Source: CAXTTV01 sp964247295
GTDB taxonomy: Bacteria > Chloroflexota > Ktedonobacteria > Ktedonobacterales > Ktedonobacteraceae
Direction: 5' to 3'
DNA: 9,669 nt
Assembly: GCA_964247295.1 (NCBI GenBank)
Contig: CAXTTV010000186.1
Location: forward strand, 1-9,669
Part shown: piece by piece, positions 5,484-9,669 of the stretch
Numbering within the stretch: position 1 is the first letter of the stretch
How the letters are laid out: each line of letters starts with the position of its first letter
Notes under the pieces: model-generated
What the model was told of the DNA's origin: nothing
Databases searched by the model: none
Seen by the model: the letters and a program-made list of their open reading frames with translations, nothing else
Program-made: the position numbers and the translations under genes

Positions 5484-7149
5484 TCAGATCAAAATGGGGT
5501 TTGAGCGCGCGCCCCACCGGGGCCTGTTGCGCGCGACCGGCGTTGTGGGCGAGAACGATTTCTCCAAGCCATTTATCGCGATCTGCAACTCCTATGTAGA
5601 TGTTGTCCCCGGCCATGTGCATCTTCAGGCCTTCGGGAAACTTGTCAAGGAGGCCGTCCGGGCAGCCGGGGGTGTCCCCTTCGAGTTTAACACCATCGGC
5701 GTGGATGACGGGATCGCCATGGGGCATATCGGGATGAAATACTCTCTGCCCAGTCGCGAATTAATCGCTGACTGTGTTGAAACCATGGTTGAGGCCCACC
5801 GCTTCGACGGGATGGTTTGTATCCCCAACTGTGATAAAATCGTTCCTGGGATGCTGATGGCGGCGATGCGCCTGGATATCCCTACGATCTTTGTGAGCGG
5901 CGGACCGATGGCGGCGGGCAAGCTCGCCGATGGCCGCTCGGTAGATCTGATCAGCATCTTTGAGGGGGTTGGAGCCTATCAGGCCGGGAAGATCAACGAG
6001 GCAGAATTAACGGAGCTAGAGCAGGCAGCCTGTCCCACCTGTGGTTCCTGCTCTGGTATGTTCACGGCCAATTCCATGAACTGTCTGATGGAGGCGCTGG
6101 GGCTGGCCCTGCCTGGAAATGGTTCGTATCTGGCGATCACTGAAGAGCGTCGGGAGCTGGCTCGGGCCGCCGGGCGACAGATCCTCAAGTTAATTGAGGC
6201 GAACCTGACGACGCGCCAGATCGTAAATGAGCAGAGCATCGACAATGCCTTTGCCCTGGATATGGCGATGGGTGGCTCTACCAATACGGTGCTGCATACC
6301 CTGGCTCTGGCCCGTGAAGGGGGGATCGACTACTCGCTGGAGCGGATCAATGAGGTCGCGGCCCGGACCCCGCATCTCTGTAAGGTGAGCCCGGCTGGTC
6401 AATGGCATATGGAGGATGTTGATCGTGCTGGCGGGATCAGTGCTATCCTTAAAGAACTGGCCCGCCGCCCTGGAACCCTGACTTTGGATCGGCCAACTGT
6501 GACGCTGCGAACACTCGGAGAGAATATCGCCGAGTCAGAGATCCGCGATCCTGAGGTGATCCATTCATTGGAAAATCCCTATAGTGAGCGCGGCGGTCTG
6601 GCGATCCTTTCCGGCAATCTCGCTCCCGATGGCGCGGTTGTCAAGGTCGCGGCGGTAGATCCCGCGATGCTCAAACATACTGGTCCGGCGCGAATTTATA
6701 ATTCGCAGGAAGAAGCCTGTGCCGGCATCCTCAACAAGCAGGTGCAGTCAGGAGATGTTGTGGTCATCCGTTACGAGGGACCACGGGGCGGACCCGGCAT
6801 GCAAGAGATGCTGGCCCCGACCGCCAACATCATGGGGATGGGGCTGGGAGATAAAGTCGCGTTGATCACCGATGGGCGTTTCTCGGGTGGCACCCGAGGG
6901 GCTTGTATCGGGCATGTCTCGCCTGAAGCCGCCGCCGGTGGACCGATCGCCGCTCTGCGCGACGGAGATCTAATCTCCATCGACCTGATGGAGAATTGTC
7001 TGGATTGTGAGCTTACGCAGGAAGCGATAGACCAGCGCTTGCGCGAAACAACGCGCTTGAAAAAGCCGGTACCGAGTTCCTGGCTGCGTCGATACGCTCA
7101 TCTGGTAACCTCCGCCAATACCGGAGCCGTTCTTGCCGATATAGAATAA
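5473..7149 (+). CDS. ilvD: Dihydroxyacid dehydratase, probable [4Fe-4S] type
   Basis: Iron-sulfur dehydratase that turns 2,3-dihydroxyisovalerate and 2,3-dihydroxy-3-methylvalerate into the 2-oxo acids used by IlvE, with 2-oxoisovalerate also used by LeuA. The protein is 558 residues, the normal length for the Bacillus-like form. Seen in order: NSYVDVVPGHVHL (39-51), EFNTIGVDDGIAMGH with Mg ligand region D78-D79, CIPNCDK (116-122) with cluster Cys120, and ACPTCGSCSGMFTANSMNC (186-204) with Cys187, Cys190 and Cys193. Further on are MGGSTNT (266-272), NLAPDGAVVK, YEGPRGGPGM, and DGRFSGGTRG (467-476) with the catalytic Ser471. It ends VTSANTGA. The VPGH segment has Gly where [2Fe-2S] plant and mycobacterial enzymes have a cluster Cys, so an E. 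coli-like [4Fe-4S] enzyme is predicted. It is translationally coupled to ilvE by an 11-base overlap. A 147-base spacer follows. Confidence 0.97.
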   Translation: MRSDQIKMGFERAPHRGLLRATGVVGENDFSKPFIAICNSYVDVVPGHVHLQAFGKLVKEAVRAAGGVPFEFNTIGVDDGIAMGHIGMKYSLPSRELIADCVETMVEAHRFDGMVCIPNCDKIVPGMLMAAMRLDIPTIFVSGGPMAAGKLADGRSVDLISIFEGVGAYQAGKINEAELTELEQAACPTCGSCSGMFTANSMNCLMEALGLALPGNGSYLAITEERRELARAAGRQILKLIEANLTTRQIVNEQSIDNAFALDMAMGGSTNTVLHTLALAREGGIDYSLERINEVAARTPHLCKVSPAGQWHMEDVDRAGGISAILKELARRPGTLTLDRPTVTLRTLGENIAESEIRDPEVIHSLENPYSERGGLAILSGNLAPDGAVVKVAAVDPAMLKHTGPARIYNSQEEACAGILNKQVQSGDVVVIRYEGPRGGPGMQEMLAPTANIMGMGLGDKVALITDGRFSGGTRGACIGHVSPEAAAGGPIAALRDGDLISIDLMENCLDCELTQEAIDQRLRETTRLKKPVPSSWLRRYAHLVTSANTGAVLADIE

Positions 7150-7176
7150 GGGACCAATTATTGTCAACCAGAGTAT

Positions 7177-7205
7177 CATAAAGATCTGACCGATAAAAGT
7201 AGACC
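7177..7205 (+). repeat. Imperfect tandem direct repeat in the ilvD-thrB spacer
   Basis: CATAAAGATCTGACC (7177-7191) is followed at once by GATAAAAGTAGACC (7192-7205). Shared parts are ATAAA near the start and GACC or its equivalent at the end. It could be a pair of regulator half-sites upstream of thrB, but the copies differ at several positions and chance is possible. Confidence 0.25.
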
Positions 7206-7246
7206 CGTAGGGCGTTTAAATAGCATTGTCGTCTTTTTTTCTCATC

Positions 7247-7276
7247 TTGAAAGGCTTTGATGATGCGTGGTTTAGT
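7247..7276 (+). promoter_or_regulatory. Candidate sigma-70-type promoter for thrBC
   Basis: TTGAAA (7247-7252; one mismatch to TTGACA) is followed after 18 bases by TTTAGT (7271-7276; two mismatches to TATAAT). Transcription would begin near 7283, just before the thrB ribosome site and 14 bases before its ATG. The spacing is plausible but the -10 is weak. The 147-base gap after ilvD, unlike the tight packing before it, makes a separate thrBC promoter reasonable. Confidence 0.25.
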
Positions 7277-7296
7277 AGAAAGGCAGGGACCGAGCG

Positions 7297-8319
7297 ATGG
7301 CTCTGGAATTACCTGCTTCTGTAACAGTCTTAGCGCCAGCAACCTCGGCCAATCTCGGGCCAGGCTTCGATAGCCTGGGGCTGGCTCTTCAGCTTTATAA
7401 TCGTTTTGAAGTAGAGGAGGGGGGAGACGATCCTCACCTTCCACAGATAGATGTTGTCGGGGATCTGGGGGTTGGGCTCTCAAAGGGGCCGGCGAATCTT
7501 TTCTACCGTGCCTTTGCCCATCTTTTTGAGGCTGTTGGCTCTCCATTGCCAGCGGTCCGTATTCGCATGTTTATCCAGATCCCGCCGGGCTGTGGCCTGG
7601 GGAGTAGCGCGACCGCCGTTGTTGGTGGGCTTGTGGCCGCAAACGAATTTCTGCGGGGGCGCGGTCTCGCGCTCGAAAAAGAGGATCTCCTGCCGTATGC
7701 TGTCGCGCTTGAGGCTGGAAATCATCCCGATAACGTCGCGCCCGCCCTGTTGGGAGCTCTGGTCGCCACCACTAACTCTGGTGGACAGCTTCACGCGATC
7801 AAAACGCCTTTCCCAGATGTGCTCAAAGCTGTAATCTTCACACCATCGTTTCCGATGGATACCATTGCTGGTCGTAATTTATTACCGGCCAGCTATTCCA
7901 AGGCCGATGTTACCTTTAACACGGGCCGCGTCGCCCTGTTTCTTACGGCCTTGCAGACGCGTCAATACAGCCTAATTGGCGCGGCCATGGAGGATCGCCT
8001 GCATCAGCCCTATCGGCAGGCCCTGTTTCCCGCGATGCCAGAGATTATTCAGGCCGCGATCGACGCCGGGGCGCATGGAGCCTGCCTCTCGGGTGGTGGT
8101 TCTTCGCTGATCGCTCTTGCCAGTCGTCAGCAGCAGCGGATCTTACAGGCCATGCAAGAGACGGCTCGATCTGCGGGAGTGAAGGGGACTGGAATGATTT
8201 TACGGGCTGATCAGAGTGGGGCGCGGGTCCTACCGACCAGCCGTTCGCGTGTAAGAAAGGAAGAGAGTGCAAGGTATGGTAGTCAATTCTACTGGAACCC
8301 CTCCAGATCAGCCCGGTGA
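7297..8319 (+). CDS. thrB: Homoserine kinase (GHMP kinase family)
   Basis: Phosphorylates homoserine with ATP to O-phosphohomoserine, the substrate of the next gene's product. The protein is 340 residues, somewhat longer than the usual 300-320. The N-terminal motif is APATSANLGPGFDSLGLAL (13-31). The GHMP ATP-binding glycine-rich loop is PPGCGLGSSATA (96-107). LEAGNHPDNVAPALLGA (138-154) is the homoserine kinase segment with conserved Asp145. The C-terminal motif is GAHGACLSGGGSSL (258-271). Start: the ATG at 7297 has a modest AGGG (7285-7288) eight bases upstream, and the first residues run directly into the family's beta strand. The last 30 or so residues (from about 312) are Arg/Ser-rich, lie past the usual family end, and include the stretch overlapping thrC by 44 bases. 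Together with thrC it forms a classical thrBC pair. Confidence 0.95.
   Translation: MALELPASVTVLAPATSANLGPGFDSLGLALQLYNRFEVEEGGDDPHLPQIDVVGDLGVGLSKGPANLFYRAFAHLFEAVGSPLPAVRIRMFIQIPPGCGLGSSATAVVGGLVAANEFLRGRGLALEKEDLLPYAVALEAGNHPDNVAPALLGALVATTNSGGQLHAIKTPFPDVLKAVIFTPSFPMDTIAGRNLLPASYSKADVTFNTGRVALFLTALQTRQYSLIGAAMEDRLHQPYRQALFPAMPEIIQAAIDAGAHGACLSGGGSSLIALASRQQQRILQAMQETARSAGVKGTGMILRADQSGARVLPTSRSRVRKEESARYGSQFYWNPSRSAR
8256..8267 (+). promoter_or_regulatory. Ribosome binding site of thrC inside thrB
   Basis: The purine run AAGGAAGAGAG within these bases precedes the ATG at 8276 by about 8 bases. It supports that start over the ATGs at 8327 and 8330, where GAGGG sits almost on the codon and is too close. 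Confidence 0.55.
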
Positions 8320-9669
8320 TCGAGGGATGATGGGATCTCTTCCGTCAGATGCGATCGCGGCCCTCAAGCGTTTCAACTTGCAGTGTCTTGAATGTGAGGA
8401 GATCTATAGTGCCTGGGAGCCTGACCGCTTTCCTCGCTATCGTTGTGAGTGCGGAGGCGTCCTGGATGTAGAGACTCCTTTGCGGCTTCCCCAGGGGCCC
8501 GTTACCGGACCTCTGGTTGATACTGCGAGCGATTCCGAATTTTTGCCGTATGCCGGGGCTTCATGGAGATTATTATTTGACGAGCGCGTGACTGCCCCAC
8601 CAATCTGGTCCCCCGGCTCCGATGAGATGCTATTGGATCGCAGTGGCGTCTGGCGCTATCGAGAGCTGATCCTCCCGGTCCCATCGCGCTATATCGTCAG
8701 TCGTCCCGAGGGAAACACCAATCTTTATCCCGTAGGGAGCGAGAACTGTGGAGCATCCCAGATTGGGCAGCGGCAGATCGGCCTGTACGCCGGATTGGAA
8801 AACCTGTATTTAAAGCACGAAGGCGAGAACCCAACCGGCAGCTTCAAAGATCGTGGTATGACCGTCGGGGTTACCATGGCCCGGCTCTACGGAGCCAGGG
8901 CCGTTGCCTGCGCCTCCACCGGCAATACCTCGGCCTCGCTGGCTTCCTATGCCGCTCAGCTTGGCATTCAGGGGATTGTCTTTCTCCCGGCAGGCTCGGT
9001 CGCCGCTGGCAAACTCGCGCAGACCCTGGCCTATGGAGCGACCACCGTTCAGGTGCGTGGGGATTTCGATGCCGCTATGCATTTGGTAGAGCAGGCCTGC
9101 AACGAACTGGGGATCTATCTGCTCAACTCCCTCAATCCTTTCCGGATCGAGGGGCAGAAGGCCATCGCCTTCGAGCTTTTGCAGCAGCTTGACTGGCAGA
9201 CACCGGATTGGGTAGTCTTGCCAGCGGGAAACCTGGGCAACACTTCCGCGATCGGCAAAGCCTTTCGGCAGGCCTACGCCCTGGGATTAATCTCTCGTAT
9301 GCCCAAAATGGCTTCGATCCAGGCCGCAGGGGCCAACCCATTCTATCGCAGCTTCCAGGGAGGCTTCGTGCAGAGGGAGCAGATGCAGGCCCAGACAGTC
9401 GCGACCGCCATCAAAATCGGGAACCCTGTTAGCTACGCCAGAGCACGTCAAGTCATCGAAGAGAGCGGAGGAGTCGTGGAGCAGGTCAGCGATCAAGAGA
9501 TCCTCGCCGCCAAAGCCATCATAGATCGCTCTGGTATCGGTTGTGAACCCGCCTCCGCCGCCACCTTAGCTGGAATGCGTAAGCTTGTTGGGGCAGGGAT
9601 TATCCAGCATGATGAAACCGTCGTTGGTATCCTCACAGGAACCCTGCTCAAAGACAGCCAGACCGGCAT
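8276..9669 (+). CDS. thrC: Threonine synthase, long form with N-terminal zinc ribbon, 3'-truncated by window edge
   Basis: PLP enzyme converting O-phosphohomoserine to threonine and phosphate. The frame stays open for 464 codons to the window end. Residues 37-60 form a likely zinc ribbon (CLEC at 37-40, CECG at 57-60). A variable segment (about 66-122) follows, then VWRYRELILP and RPEGNTNLYP (143-152), corresponding to the usual LGEGxTPL entry to the fold. The core shows HEGENPTGSFKDRGMTVG (181-198) with PLP Lys191, the phosphate-binding STGNTSAS (214-221), GDFDAAM (262-268), LNSLNPFRIEGQK (283-295), LPAGNLGNTSAIGKAF (315-330) and TGTLLKD (454-460). That last motif is normally close to the C-terminus, so perhaps 10-30 residues are missing. 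The start at 8276 overlaps thrB by 44 bases. SFKDRG and IEGQK argue for threonine synthase over threonine dehydratase or cysteine synthase, as does the thrB neighbour. Confidence 0.94.
   Translation, partial: MVVNSTGTPPDQPGDRGMMGSLPSDAIAALKRFNLQCLECEEIYSAWEPDRFPRYRCECGGVLDVETPLRLPQGPVTGPLVDTASDSEFLPYAGASWRLLFDERVTAPPIWSPGSDEMLLDRSGVWRYRELILPVPSRYIVSRPEGNTNLYPVGSENCGASQIGQRQIGLYAGLENLYLKHEGENPTGSFKDRGMTVGVTMARLYGARAVACASTGNTSASLASYAAQLGIQGIVFLPAGSVAAGKLAQTLAYGATTVQVRGDFDAAMHLVEQACNELGIYLLNSLNPFRIEGQKAIAFELLQQLDWQTPDWVVLPAGNLGNTSAIGKAFRQAYALGLISRMPKMASIQAAGANPFYRSFQGGFVQREQMQAQTVATAIKIGNPVSYARARQVIEESGGVVEQVSDQEILAAKAIIDRSGIGCEPASAATLAGMRKLVGAGIIQHDETVVGILTGTLLKDSQTG

Noticed and set aside
7234..7240. 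Run of seven T's after ilvD as an intrinsic terminator
   Set aside because: The preceding bases form no convincing GC-rich stem; only short pairings such as AGAC/GTCT with a long loop are possible.
7260..7373. Small ORF of 37 codons overlapping the thrB start, with AAAGG upstream, as a leader peptide
   Set aside because: It has no run of Thr or Ile codons, no attenuator hairpin follows, and it extends far into thrB out of frame, so chance is more likely.

Overview
The window is a plus-strand-only block of amino-acid biosynthesis genes: a 5'-truncated ilvB, then ilvN, ilvC, a short leuA-type gene, ilvE, ilvD, thrB and a 3'-truncated thrC. I see no mobile element, CRISPR array, tRNA, rRNA or phage gene. 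No gene-free stretch reaches 300 bases; the longest are 121 bases (3142-3262) and 147 bases (7150-7296). Every reading frame is intact, and only the two edge genes are cut, by the window itself.

Organism: a free-living, prototrophic bacterium with AAGGAG-type ribosome binding sites and moderately high GC by eye. IlvD looks like the Bacillus type. ThrC resembles the long threonine synthase that I associate with cyanobacteria and relatives. A Chloroflexota-like lineage (for example Ktedonobacteria) would fit, but this is a weak inference that needs a database search.

Layout: (1) 1-3141, ilvBNC, tightly packed (8-base overlap, then a 15-base gap): acetohydroxyacid synthase large and small subunits and ketol-acid reductoisomerase. 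(2) 3142-3262, a spacer with two abutting hairpins. (3) 3263-7149, leuA, ilvE and ilvD (49-base gap, then an 11-base overlap): the leucine-branch condensing enzyme, the branched-chain transaminase and the dihydroxyacid dehydratase. (4) 7150-7296, a spacer that may carry a promoter. (5) 7297-9669, thrB and thrC, overlapping by 44 bases: homoserine kinase and threonine synthase.

How they work together: IlvBN, IlvC, IlvD and IlvE form the complete common route to valine and isoleucine. LeuA diverts 2-oxoisovalerate toward leucine, although leuB, leuC and leuD are not here. ThrB and ThrC make threonine, which threonine deaminase (ilvA, not here) would turn into 2-oxobutyrate for isoleucine. The most notable observations are regulatory. 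LeuA entirely lacks the C-terminal leucine-sensing domain, and IlvN has non-standard residues in its predicted valine-binding ACT site. This suggests that end-product control here differs from the textbook scheme. The window otherwise looks like ordinary core metabolism, and I found no clearly new system.
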